A stretch of 64,000 nt of DNA, taken from Bos javanicus. Lineage: Eukaryota; Chordata; Mammalia; Artiodactyla; Bovidae. Both the position numbers and the translations under genes were made by a program. The notes below the pieces were generated by a model. It did no database searches, was not told where the DNA came from, and saw nothing but the letters and a program-made list of their open reading frames with translations. Location of the stretch: assembly GCF_032452875.1 (NCBI RefSeq), contig NC_083885.1, positions 65,145,625 to 65,209,624 of the forward strand, given 5' to 3'. Of the stretch, positions 33,484 through 44,155 are shown one piece after another; position 1 is the first letter of the stretch; each line of letters opens with the position of its first letter.

Positions 33484-33760
33484 TAAAAAGGAGAAGACTG
33501 GAAGTATAAAAGGGGAAAGCCAAGAGGGCTTGACTGGAAGGATGAGGAGGACTCCTTTGGGAGTGTGAAACTAATAAAAAAATCTCTCTGAGCCTGAACC
33601 AGGCTGTAACTTGTCCTACACCTTTCGGTCCATTGCTCCAAATTTTGTTGTGATGAGACAAGAATTGAGGAAGAGAAATAAACCAACCTGACAGTTGTTG
33701 CAAAATTTTGGTTTCAGATCACTCGTTCTTGAGATCAAGTCATGATCAAATGATGTTTCT
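33484..33760 (+). mobile_element. Possible truncated LTR
   Basis: A TATAAAA box (about 33504-33510) is followed 65-70 bases later by AATAAA and then a C/T-rich stretch, as in an LTR. The left end is cut at the BovB junction. Family unknown. Confidence 0.35.
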
Positions 33761-34429
33761 ATAAACGTACATCAAATGAATGTTATTCTCTGTTATGACA
33801 AGAAAGGGCAAGAGCCCAGGGCACAACTTTCACCCTCCAAGGTCTAGGTCCTGGCTGATGAGCAGAGAGTTCCTGCTCGGGCCCATAATCCTGTTAGGGA
33901 ACATTCATCCTGCGCCCAACCTGGGTCCTCCTGCCAGTGCCCAGGCTGGGCAAAAGAGGCAGGTTTTAGCAGGCAGTCCACTCAAGGTCAGGTCCCCAGA
34001 CTCAGCACAGCTATCATCATTGAGGGAGCCAGGTGCCCAGGACCCAGCTAGCCCTCAGGCTCCTCAGATGCCCCAACGGGAGTGGAGTGTACCTGCGTCC
34101 CAGGGTCCTGCGGACTGCAACCCATGCACACTGCTGTTGACACCAGGTCACGAAGGCAGGGATGGCAGAGAGGTTCCCCGTTGCCTCAGGACCTAGGTAC
34201 CACTCAAGACCAGTGGCCCACGGTGGCAAGGGCTCTGGAGCTCCGCAGGACACGGCCCCTGCCTCCCCCTAACAGTGCCCCTCAGCTCACCTGCAGCCAC
34301 AAGGCCATGAGTCCTGGAGCGTCCCCGGGAGAAAGCCACCCTCTGCCACACTCTCCACCAGAGGACCAGCACCTGGCCGGTTGGCCCAGCAGGACCTCTA
34401 ACCGCCTTACCTAGGTCTGGAACTAACGG
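33761..34429. other. Upstream flank of gene 2
   Basis: GC-rich single-copy DNA. On the minus strand ATG-GCC-TTG-TGG-CTG-CAG is followed by the donor GTGAGC (34308-34291), a possible divergent first exon, but no partner exon was found to the left. Confidence 0.35.
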
Positions 34430-34906
34430 TCCCCACAGCTGTCTCGCGGTAACGGTTATGAGGTAAGGGCTATGCGGTAACTGGCCCGAGCAGACGGCTG
34501 CGCCCAGCCCCGCCCTATTACCGGTCCACTTCCTGCAGGTTTGGCGGCAAGTGAACTACATTACCCAGCAGGCGCTGCTTCCTGCGGGGATGGTGCTCAG
34601 ACGACAGCGCAGATATTTCCCCATTGGAATCCGCGGGGCGGGACTTCCGCCTTCGAGTGGGGGCGGTCGTTTTCGGGGGTCTCTTGGGTCTGTGTGCTGG
34701 ATGAGAGGCTCCGGGAAGCTGGTGTTGGACTGGGGTGACGGGAGCGGGAAGGCGCGAGAGGAGGCTAACGTTCTCTTCTCAGCACTAATGCGGGTCTGAC
34801 GTTCAGCAGCGGCGCCCGGGAATCACCTGATTCCGATTCCGGGACAGGGATGCGTGGGGCCCGACCTGGTCCACAGCTCCTGGCCCTGCTCCGCCCACAG
34901 AGTCCG
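34430..34906 (+). promoter_or_regulatory. Promoter P4 of gene 2
   Basis: CpG-rich. ACTACATTACCCAG at 34555-34568 in sense orientation, a reverse CCAAT (ATTGG, about 34623), a GC box 'ggggcgggac' and ETS-type 'acttcc' sites. The stretch around the motif is a near copy of P2 (minus strand, 24300). Confidence 0.7.
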
Positions 34907-34939
34907 ATGGCAGCGGCCGCTCTGAAAGTCCCGCCTGAG
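34907..34939 (+). CDS. Gene 2 exon 1: MAAAALKVPPE
   Basis: Eleven codons, phase-0 donor GTAAAT. Same length and Ala-rich start as gene 1 exon 1. The ATG lies 350 bases downstream of the P4 motif. Confidence 0.82.
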
Positions 34940-37900
34940 GTAAATGTTCGTCCTCCGGTCTCTCACCGCCGTCGCCCCGCTAGATGATAAAGGTCCCCTT
35001 GATCGTCCCCTGCTCAGGCCCCTGGGTCCAGGTCAGTAAGGAGATCGTGGGTGAGAGGCCGTATTTCTGTCAGCCAGTATGATGGGGCTTCGGAAAGGGT
35101 TACAGGCCTCGGGACCGGCACGATCAAAGCCTTGAACTGAACTGAGAGTCTCAAACTTGAGATTTGTCTGGAGTCTGCACGCAACCGCATGAGAGGATGA
35201 GTCACATGGGACAAGGCAGCCGCAGCAGCTGGGCCTTCACTGTGCGGCCGCCAGTGGCCAGGGAGGCTTGTGAAGAGGAGAGGCTCAATCTGTGTGTCAA
35301 AATTGTCCAAAGTCTTCGCAGGGAAAAAGAGACAGGGGTAGGGGTGATGAGAGTGTGAGCGGAGACTGGAAGACCTGTGACGAAGTAAATACCATGGAGC
35401 GCTGGTGGGCTCTGGACTGTAGTCGCTGGTGGCCAGACAGGGGAGAAATGATCAGGTCTCTCACAGGCTTTAAAAGCGGGACAGACAGGATTTCCTGCTG
35501 CACCGGCTGTGGCTGTGAAAATGTAGGGAAGGAAGGACGAACCTGTTTTTTGGTTTGCAGGGAGCAGGTTTCAGGGAAAAGATTGGGAGTTGGATTTTGG
35601 ACGTGGTAACCCTGAGGTTTCCCAGAGTGGAGGTGTCGCATGGGCAACTTGCTCACCTGAGGGGTTCCGGAGTTCCAGGGAGGGATCTGGGCTGGAGATA
35701 TCCAAGGGATGGTGGGGGGTGGCCTGGTCCGTGGCATGGACTGGGGCTTGTATTTAGAAGCAAGAGTGTTAAAGTTTTTATTTCAGATGAGCCTGGAGGG
35801 TGGGCCACCTCCAGAGGTGTGAATTCCTGTGCTCCAAAGTGTTTCTGGCTGGTGTGGAAGAATGGTTAGTGGACCCAGGTCTGGGCTGGAGACTGAGATG
35901 GTCAGCGGTGTAGATTTGCCACTCCAGGCTCAGCAGGCCCTCTTTTCCCCTCGTGGAGAAAAAGAACACTCAGGTAGGCTAATAGGGCGTCTCCTTTGAT
36001 GCCTAAGTTCCCCCAGCTTTTAGGACAGAAGGCATGAGTCGCTGCTCCAGTGGCAGGGCCTCTAGCAGGCTTCCCTCCAGGAGGGTGTATACCAGGCAGC
36101 CAGTTGCCAATTGGACTAGTAGCTACTCAGTTTTCTCAAGCCTAATCCCCCAGTTTCTTATCTTGTGAGTTTATGAAATACTCATTTAACACTAACTGGT
36201 GAAAATACATCTATACATATGTACATATGTATGTATATACATACACACATAGGCAGTTAAGACAATGCAGCTTTAACAAGCTAACATATAATAATTAGTT
36301 GAAATATCAATATCCTGCTAAGCGTTTGATTAAATCAAACATCTTCAATATTGTATTTTCTTAGTTAAAAGGCATGTTTAAAAAGTACATTTTTAATACC
36401 AACCGGGAAATGCTGACAGAAGCATCACTTATGAGGACAGTGAGAGTCGATAGTTAGAACTTGATAGAAATGAGCAAACAATAGCCCTCTTGGGTGGACA
36501 CCATTATTATCCACATTTGACAGATCACAGCACTTCACAGGGAGGTTGAGTATTTGTCCAAGATTACACAGCTGTTAAGAGGCATGCATCACCGAGGACT
36601 GAGGTACCTTGGTTGAGCCGTTGGGGCCCAATATTATTGCCTGCTTCTCATGGCCTGGCTTTTCCATAGGTTGCTGTGGCTGCGGAGTGGCTTCCAGACC
36701 ATGAAGAGGTAAGTGATAGGTGTCCTAGATCCTTACCCTTTTCACCTCCCACTTGCCTGGGCTCCAGGATCGTAGCATCCTGGGACTCGTTTTACCTGCT
36801 ATGCTCCTCACCCTGCCATCTAAGATCCCTGGAAGGTGGTCATCCAAGATCAGGTCCCTGAGTGCAGACCAGGAATCATATGGTTTGGTTCCCATTTCTG
36901 GCAGCCAGTGGCATGAAGCCTAGAAGAGAGTCCATTCACAGTGATTGTTGGAACATATTAGAGATGACGTTGAGCTGGGAATGCATAGCAAACTTAGGTC
37001 CCCCTCATTTGTGGTGGAAACAGCAAGAAGCAGAAGTTAGACCTGGAATGGTGGTCTGCAGAGGTGTGCCTCAATTCAGAGGGTGGTGGGAGCCACAGGA
37101 GGTTTAGAGCAGAAAAAGGAACTGATCTGAGCCAGGCTTAATAAGCAGTCAGTCGAGTGTAGGGAGCCCAGGGAGGAGGCTACTACAATAGCCCAGGTGA
37201 GTGTGGTGGTAGATGGGCCAGAGTAGTGGCAGTGGAGGTGGGCAACGTGTTGGGAGTGTGTGTTTGTTCTTCCGTGTAGGTCTGAGCAGGCTATCTGATG
37301 TGGAAGGTTGGGAGAGAAAAGAGGAAGAGTCAGGTGATTCTGAGATGTTTGACCTCAGTAGCTAGAAGGAGGGAAGTGCCACCACGTCCAAGTTGGTGGC
37401 AAGAGTTAGATTCTGGCTGTTGAACCCAGAAATCCTCGAGCAGATTCCTCCCCTGGGCACCTGGACACACAGCCTGGAGTTCAGGTGAAGGGTTCAGATT
37501 GGATTCACCCAGTGTGGATGGTGTGTGGGCCAGGATGGAGCTGTGATCAGATTTGGCAGGGGGCACTTTCACGTCCTGTGGCAGTGCATTAGGTAACAAG
37601 GGAGAGGAGTGTGGGGCTGAGGACTGGGTCTCTTGCTGGATGGGGTGCTGGGTTTCATAGAAACACATGAGGGGAGTGTAATGGTCATGGTGGGGAGGCG
37701 TTGGAGGGGTGAGGAGGGTCTGGCTGGAGGCCGGATTTCCATGGGGAGTGGACCTGAGATGTAGGTGGAGACCAGGCAGGGAGATGAGAGCAAAGCTGGT
37801 GCTACTGCTGATTCATCCAGCTGTGGGTTCCCCGGGCTCTTGTTCTTATGGCTGTGAGGACCTGGAGGTCAGCACAAAGGCACACGGGGTCCCCTGGGAC

Positions 37901-40900
37901 TGTTGGTGGGCATGATGTGTGACAAGTGGACCTGGGCTTTGAACAAGTGTCAGAGGTGCTGAGACTGGTCAGGGGACTGCTTTGTAACAGAGTGGAAGAG
38001 GGCTGAGTGTACCTGAGATCTACTCCAGGTTTCAAGGTGCTGAGGATGAAACCAGGGTAAGGGCCAAGTAGGGTCAGGGCCATGAGGGACGTGCGGTGTG
38101 AAGAACAATACGCATGTTGGGAGAGAGTGCCAGCTGATGGCCCCAGGCCCTTGTACTGGGGTGAAAGGAGAAGGGGACTCAATTTTGGGTGTTCTTGGGA
38201 ACCCCAGTCTGAAGGATCCTGGGTGAATTGTCTTGCAGAAGGGTGAGGCTCTGTAGGTCAGCACCAGAGCTCAGGCGACACCTGTCCCCCACCTGCTGTT
38301 GCTGAGAGCAGAACATGGTGATTGCTGGCGTGGCCAGGAGGGCAGGCATCAGCAGCACCAGGGCCTGGTATTTCCACTGAGGTGGGGAGCGCGGGAGGAG
38401 GGTTAGAGTCCCAGGAAAGAAGGCTGCATGTAAACGGAACCATCCCCATCATGGCAGGGCCAAGTGACCTTTGAGGACGTGGCTGTCTACTTCTCCTGGG
38501 AGGAGTGGGGGCTCCTTGATGAGGCCCAGAGGCTCCTGTACTGTGGGGTGATGCTGGAGACCTTCTCACTGATGGCGTCTCTCGGTAAGGTCCTTGCCCC
38601 CTACAGCTCCTCCCCTCTCCAAGGGCAGGTCCATCCCTCCCAAAGCTGGTCTGTGGGTACTGCATCCTTTCTTGTGTCCTAGAGTAGGTATAACAGCCAA
38701 GCCCGGGTGCACCCACTTCTGTCCCCAAGCTGCTCCATGGTTGTGCAGGAATGGGTTTGGGGATCCCAAGTGTTGCGATCAGATGGGTCCTATGCTACTG
38801 GCCTCTCCCTGACCTGGTGATGCCAAAGAGATCCACGGCAGTCCAACACCCAACTTGGGCCCTCCTCTTTTGGCTGATGTGGGATCTGCCTGTGTGAGGA
38901 ACTGAGGCGCTGACCTGGCCACTGCTTGACCGGGATGTTTCTGCAGCATCTTTTCCCCACCTTCTTGTTGGTTACACTCAGCCTTAGTTCCTGTGGGCTG
39001 CTGAGGAGTGGGTCACTTTGACCCTCCTGCCTTGTTCCTTCTGTAGGACTCACACCGTCCAGGACCCATGCCATGACTCAGCTGGAGCAGCGGGGGGAGC
39101 CCTGCGTGCCTACTGGGGGAGTCTCAACCACAGCCACACCAGCAGGTACTTGGAGGGAGGTGGCGGAGCGTGGGGGTGAACCCAGGGATGAGTTCGCACC
39201 AGGAGTCTCCCCAGGAGGCCCTGATGTTTTGGTGTCAGACAAGGGGCTAAGGCTGATTTCCATCTTTTTTCCCTCAGCTGACCACTTCTCAGCTGCCAGG
39301 GCTGTCACCTACCCTCTCTTCCACTCTGCAGTGCTCGCTGACATTGGCCTCATTTTCTACTGTTTTATGACATGGCCAGTCAGCTGTGGCCATGAGAGGA
39401 AACACAGGAGAGCCTAAGGAAAAAAAACAAAGTTGATTGTGCTCACAGGTCTGAAGAGGTAGTCCCTACCTGCCGAGGGGGGAGGCGGGAGTCACACTGG
39501 AGAGAGTGGGCTCCAACAAGCAGGGGGAAGCAGAGGGTGAGGACCTGTCAGCAGGTGCCTTTGTTGGTGGGGAGTGTTGGGGATTTTCTCCCCGGGACTT
39601 GGAAGCGACGAACCTGAAAGGACAGTCGGACAGTCTCTTGCAAGGCCTGACAAGTTTATTTCTGCAGTCAAGCCTTTTTATAGAAGTAGGAACAAAGAGC
39701 TTAGAGTATACAGCCAGCAGAGCGCGTACAGGGTTAACACCTAATCAGTAAAAATATTTCAAGGACAGCGTGCTATAAGTGACGCATGAGCTTATCCCAT
39801 AACCCGTTTTCTCAAGCAACATCCTTAATGTTTATTATTAAATATTGGCGCCGGGCATAACCAAAGGCAGGAGATGTTTTTCTGCCCGGGCACATCAAGC
39901 CGGGGTATTTCTGGCCCTTCGCCATTTTCCCAAGGACTTCCTCCAATCGGCTATTTTGTACCGGGCTTCCCAACAGGGAGAGTACTGGAAAAGGCACGAT
40001 GGGATTTTATGGGTGCGTTTGGACATAACTAGGTCACACTCAGGGGAGGACAAGAAGGGCTGCTTGTGCGGGGGACCAGCCTCCTTACACCAGTGCGCCT
40101 GGGCAGGGAGCTCCAGCCCGTGTGTTGGGATGCTGACACAGCTGGAAATAGGGCGCGTCACAGGTCACAGTACAGTTGATGCTGTGGTATCTCAACAGCC
40201 TTAGCAATGCTCACTGTAATGGGTGACACTTGCCGCCTAAGCTGTGGCGATGCTAAAGGTCACTGGAAGATTTGGGTTTTGCCGCTGAAGGCAAGTTGCG
40301 ACAAAGGCGACACCTGAGAAGGGCCCCAGCAACCCCTTACTGCCCGTGTCAGACGTGCGCGAGGGTGCTGCCCTGTCCCGCCAAAGTCCACACACTCCAC
40401 AGACACTTCATCGGCGTTTCTGCACCTGCAGGTTGTTGGTGCGGAGCAGAGGCTGACGAGGCCCCTTCCGAGCAGAGTGGTTGTGTAGAAGCCGACAGAG
40501 CAAACCTTCACCAGCACCAGGACCCGAACTCTGGAGAGAAACCTTCAACCAGAGAAGAGCATGAGGGGAACGGGAAGGTCTCCCCAGGAAGCTCTGGTCT
40601 TCCCAAGCCTCAGGCGGCTCCTAGAGGAGGGGAGCCATATAGGAGCACCAAAAGTGGGGAGGGCGTTCCCCCTGGGAAAAGGCATTACAGGTGTAGTGAG
40701 TGTGGGAAAGCCTTTGGTCAGAAATACTTACTTGTTCAGCACCAGAGACTACACACGGGAGAAAAGCCTTATGAATGCAGTGAATGTGGGAAATTATTCA
40801 GCCATAAATCCAACCTTTTTATACACCAAATAGTTCACACTGGTGAAAGGCCTTACGGGTGTAGTGAATGTGGAAAATCCTTTAGCCGCAATGCTGACCT

Positions 40901-41543
40901 CATTCAACACCGGAGAGTCCACACTGGAGAAAAGCCTTTTAAATGCAGTGAATGTGGAAAAGCCTTCAGGCACAATTCCACACTTGTTCAGCATCACAGA
41001 ATCCACACTGGAGTAAGGCCTTATGAGTGCAGCGAATGTGGGAAGTTCTTTAGCTTTAACTCAAGCCTCATGAAGCATCAGAGAGTTCACACTGGAGAAA
41101 GACCTTATAAGTGCAGCGAATGTGGGAAATTCTATAGCCACAAGTCAAGCCTTATTAATCACTGGAGAGTTCACACTGGAGAAAGGCCTTATGAATGCAG
41201 CGAATGTGGGAAATTTTTTAGCCAAAGCTCCAGCCTTGTGCAACACCGAAAAGTTCACACTGGAGAAAAGCCTTTTAAGTGCAATGAATGTGGAAGATTC
41301 TTTAGTGAGAATTCTAGCCTTGTTAAACACCAGAGAGTTCACACTGGAGCAAGACCTTATGGGTGCAGGGAGTGTGGGAAATTTTTCCGCCACAGCTCCA
41401 GCCTTGTTAAGCATCGGAGGATTCACACTGGAGAAATGCCTTATGAGTGCAGCAGTTGTGGGAAATCATTTAGCCAGCGTTTCAACCTTATACAGCACCA
41501 GAAAGTTCACAGTGGAGAAAAGTCTTGCAAGGTTCAACTGTGA
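34907..41543 (+). CDS. KZFP gene 2: KRAB-A, KRAB-B and 10 C2H2 fingers, 456 aa
   Basis: Four coding exons: 34907-34939 (MAAAALKVPPE), 38458-38584 (KRAB-A), 39047-39145 (KRAB-B) and 40432-41543 (spacer, fingers, stop TGA). All junctions have AG/GT and agree in phase (0, 1, 1), giving 1371 bases without a break; skipping KRAB-B stays in frame at 423 aa. By family knowledge it is a nuclear KRAB repressor acting through TRIM28. The joint CWCGAEADEAPSEQS marks the same broad group as gene 1. The gene lies in the only stretch of the window without BovB or young SINEs; its largest insertion is an antisense solo LTR in the last intron. AATAAA at 41583 ends a very short 3' UTR. I cannot assign a one-to-one human orthologue. 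Confidence 0.87.
34940..38457 (+). other. Gene 2 intron 1
   Basis: 3.5 kb, mostly single-copy. It holds a purine-pyrimidine microsatellite-like tract at 36205-36250 ('acatatgtacatatgtatg') and a MIR at about 36488-36625. Several short open frames have no recognisable product and no splice context. Confidence 0.6.
36488..36625 (+). mobile_element. MIR SINE fragment
   Basis: 'tattatccacatttgacaga', 'agggaggttgagtatttgtc' and 'attacacagctgttaaga' match the MIR core and its 3' side. Confidence 0.7.
38458..38584 (+). CDS. Gene 2 exon 2: KRAB-A box
   Basis: A 127-base exon between 'catcatggcag' and GTAAGG. It reads GQVTFEDVAVYFSWEEWG, then LLDEAQRLLYCGVMLETF and SLMASL. Asp-Val, Glu-Glu-Trp and Val-Met-Leu-Glu are kept, but the usual Tyr-Arg-Asp before Val-Met is Tyr-Cys-Gly and Asn after Leu-Glu is Thr, so binding to TRIM28 may be weaker. 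Confidence 0.9.
39047..39145 (+). CDS. Gene 2 exon 3: KRAB-B box
   Basis: 99 bases, phase 1 in and out, acceptor 'ttccttctgtag', donor GTACTT. It reads GLTPSRTHAMTQLEQRGEPC and then VPTGG; the Gln-Leu-Glu-Gln...Glu-Pro core is the KRAB-B signature, with Cys for the usual Trp. Its length lets it be included or skipped without changing frame. Confidence 0.82.
39575..39975 (-). mobile_element. Solo endogenous-retrovirus LTR, 401 bp, with 5-bp duplication
   Basis: Starts TGTTGGG and ends CCCAACA, a perfect terminal inverted repeat, flanked by 'gggag' at 39570-39574 and 39976-39980. On the minus strand a TATA box (plus 39674-39683) precedes an AATAAA (plus 39655-39660) by about 20 bases. No internal viral genes are present. 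It lies antisense in the last intron of gene 2. The class (I or II) is not decided. Confidence 0.85.
40432..41543 (+). CDS. Gene 2 exon 4: spacer and ten-finger array
   Basis: The acceptor 'ctgcacctgcag' enters in phase 1. The spacer is short, about 85 residues, without the degenerate fingers of gene 1. Ten complete C2H2 fingers follow. Helix residues -1, 2, 3, 6 read QYLQ, HSNI, RADQ, HSTQ, FSSK, HSSN, QSSQ, ESSK, HSSK, QFNQ. Fingers 5 to 9 share a Ser-Ser core (FNSSL, HKSSL, QSSSL, ENSSL, HSSSL), pointing to recent internal duplication and a repetitive target. The C-terminus is a short tail, Ser-Gly-Glu-Lys-Ser-Cys-Lys-Val-Gln-Leu. Confidence 0.94.
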
Positions 41544-41582
41544 CTGACCCTTGCTTTTCTACCTGAGTATTAGATTTTCTTA

Positions 41583-41588
41583 AATAAA
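41583..41588 (+). terminator. Polyadenylation signal AATAAA of gene 2
   Basis: Forty bases after the stop codon, followed by a T-rich stretch. First canonical hexamer after the gene. Confidence 0.65.
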
Positions 41589-41639
41589 TGTTTCTTCATT
41601 TGCTGTATATCCTTCAGATCATTTCCAGAGGCTTTAAAT

Positions 41640-42230
41640 GATGTTTTTATAATTTTCACCCATTTCCCTGGGAAGCAGGCCTGCAAAGCTCCTCACACTG
41701 TCATGCTGGAAGCTGATGCAAATATTTAACTTTTTAGGAATTTGCCACCTTGTATTCTAAATAGTTATGCCATTTCACATTTCCTGGAGTGTGTTTTCCA
41801 GTTTCTTCGTATCTTTGCTGAGTTTCGTATGTAAAATATTGGCCATATATTTTTAGCCGTTCTAAGGAATGTCTAGTAGTATTTCATTGTGATTTAAATT
41901 TGCACTTCCCTGATGACTTGGTGTTCAGTATTTCTCCCTGTGTATTTGCCATCATATGTTTTCTTTAGTGAATTATCTGATCAAAGTTTTTTGCCTACTA
42001 TTAAAAGAACTGTCTTGCAATTTCTTAATATATTCTGGATGCAAATGACTCATTTGATATATACTTAACCAATCTTTCCTCTAAGTCTGTGGCTTTGGTT
42101 TCCTTAACAGTATCTTCCCTAGAGTAGAATTTCTTAATTTTCATGAAATACAACTTATCCATTTGTCTTTTATTGGTTGTACTTTTCGTATTGTGCTCTT
42201 TTTCTCTTATGGTACTTTATCATTGCCTGT
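41640..42230 (-). mobile_element. Old L1 fragment
   Basis: Antisense L1 ORF2 to 3' text: 'tttgcacttccctgatgact', 'ttcttaatatattctggatg', 'tacaacttatccatttgtct'. 41640-41800 is less sure. Confidence 0.65.
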
Positions 42231-42569
42231 AAAAAAAAAAAAAACCTTACCTGGGTATGCTATTGGAACCCTAAGAGCCCTTTTAAATATCTAAATCTTG
42301 TGAAATCTTTGTTAATTTAAACACAGACAAAGAAGTTCAGTGTATGTAGAAATGTTTACGTATGAACATACCCCTATCTATTCAGTGACAGCCTAGAATG
42401 CAGACATATTCCAGCAGCTGTGAACATCTTTAATGTCCAGTTATTGGCTTATGAATACAGTATTTCAGTAAAAAGAATCAGAACTCCTTAGATAAGAGGC
42501 CACTTCTAGGTTAGAGCTGGAAAAGTTTAACATAAGCCAAGGAAATATCCTTGCCTTAGAAAGTAAAGA
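42231..42569. other. Spacer, nothing recognised
   Basis: Poly-A tract (42230-42244) followed by AT-rich single-copy DNA. Confidence 0.45.
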
Positions 42570-43130
42570 AGTACTTGGGACTCCCCTTGTGGTCCAGTGT
42601 GTAAGGTATAGTTCGGGCCGAGGCAGAAAAAGGAAAGACGACCTCAACAGCAGTAGGTTACCTTTATTCAGGCAAGGAGGGATAACAATCAGCCTAACGA
42701 CCAGGATGAACGCTGACAGGGATCAGGGAGGCTCCATATTTACAGGGAGGTTTGTGGAAGCGATAAGGGAAACGTTAATCAGGCGGGATGTTTTGGGTAT
42801 GCTTTAGTTGAGATGGCATTTGTAGTTGGGCAGGGGGTGATAAGTTCTGGGCAGGTGTAGCGGGTGGAAGGTTTCTGGACAGGGGGTGATAAGTCCCAGA
42901 AGTCCCAGATAGATGCAACCGGCCTGGAGCATCAGGGCGGGACCTAAAGTTCAGTTTTGTTTTCTCCAAAGTCAGATGATTCAGTAAGGGCCTTTGAGAC
43001 TGTTGTCTTCTTTTCTAGGCCCAAAAGACTCCTTCACAGTGGCGAAGATTCTGCACTCCAATGCATGGGACAGGGTTTGATCCTTGCTTGGGGAACTAGG
43101 ACTCCTACATGGGCAGTACAGCCAAAAAAA
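42570..43130 (+). mobile_element. tRNA-type SINE split by a solo LTR
   Basis: 42575-42599 is the SINE head 'gggactccccttgtggtcca'; 43037-43130 is the remainder with B box and poly-A. The LTR at 42600-43036 lies between them. Confidence 0.8.
42600..43036 (-). mobile_element. Solo endogenous-retrovirus LTR, 437 bp, nested in a SINE
   Basis: TGTAAGG at the left and CCTTCA at the right form an imperfect terminal inverted repeat; the 5 bases 'cagtg' flank both sides (42595-42599, 43037-43041). On the minus strand AATAAA (plus 42663-42668) is followed by a short U5. No viral coding sequence is present. Clean target-site duplication within a known SINE fixes the boundaries. Confidence 0.85.
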
Positions 43131-43415
43131 AAAAAAAACAAAACAAAAACTAAAGAAATAGTCAAAGAATAATGATGCAGTAGCTCTCTATTGCTGTACT
43201 GACAGATAACCACAAACCAATGGCTTAAACAACACCAATTCATTATATTATGGTTCTGTAGATCGTATATCCAGTAAGACACGGATGGGTCCGACTGGGC
43301 TAAACTCAAGTTGTTACCAAGGTTGTGTTTTGTTTTGTTTTGTTTTGTTTCCTGGAGTGTTTAAAGGAAATTCTGTTTCCTGCTCATTTGAGTTGTTAGA
43401 CAATTTCAGTTATTT
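43131..43415. other. Spacer with old repeat and a GTTTT microsatellite
   Basis: 43190-43310 reads like a common old mammalian repeat ('ttgctgtactgacagataac', 'ggcttaaacaacaccaattc') that I cannot name. (GTTTT)5 lies at about 43326-43350. Confidence 0.45.
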
Positions 43416-43926
43416 GTGGTTCAGTTAAGTTCAATTCAGTCACTCAGTCGTGTTCGACTCTTTGTGACCCCATGGACTGCAGCATGCCAGGCCTCCCTGT
43501 CCATCACCAGCTCCTGGAGTTTACTCAACCTCATGTCCATCGAGTCGGTGATGCCATCCGGCCATCTCATCCTCTGTCGTCCCCTTCTCCTCCTGCCCTC
43601 AATCTTTCCCAGCATCAGGGTCTTTTCCAATGAGTCAATTCTTCACATCAGGTGGCCAAAGTATTGGAGTTTCAGCTTCAGCATTAGTGCTTCCAGTGAA
43701 TATTCAGGACTGATCTCCTATAGGATGGACTGGTTGGATCTCCTTGCAGTCCAAGGGACTCTCAAAAGTCTTCTCCAACACCACAGTTCAAAAGCATCAA
43801 TTCTTCAGTGCTCAGCTTTCTTTATAGTCCAACTCTCACATCCATTCATAACTACTGGAAAAACCATAGCTTTAACTAGGCGGACCTTTGTTGGCAGAGT
43901 AATGTCTCTGCTCTTTAATATGCTGT

Positions 43927-44137
43927 CTGAAAGTGAAAGTGAAGTTGCTCAGTCCTGTCCGACTCTTTGCAACCCCGTGGACTGTAGCCCACCAGGCTCC
44001 TCCATCCATAGGATTCTCCAGGCAAGAATACTGGAGTGGGTTACCATTTCCTTCTCCAGGGGAATCTTCCCGACCCAGGGATCGAACCCAGGTCTCCCGC
44101 ATTGCAGGCAGACGCTTTAACATCTGAGCTACCAGGT
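43927..44137 (-). mobile_element. Bov-tA SINE nested in BovB
   Basis: 'gaaagtgaaagtgaagttgc' to 'gcagacgctttaacatctga'; BovB text continues on both sides. Confidence 0.88.
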
Positions 44138-44155
44138 TGGTCATAACTTTCCTTC

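Noticed and set aside
33780..34196. 138-codon plus-strand frame upstream of gene 2
   Set aside because: GC-rich DNA keeps frames open by composition; no domain is visible and the KZFP promoter lies downstream of it.
40272..40431. Upstream ATG of the 423-codon frame as start of gene 2
   Set aside because: These bases lie in the intron before a good acceptor, and the family joint Gly-Cys-Trp begins exactly at 40432 in the phase of the KRAB exons.
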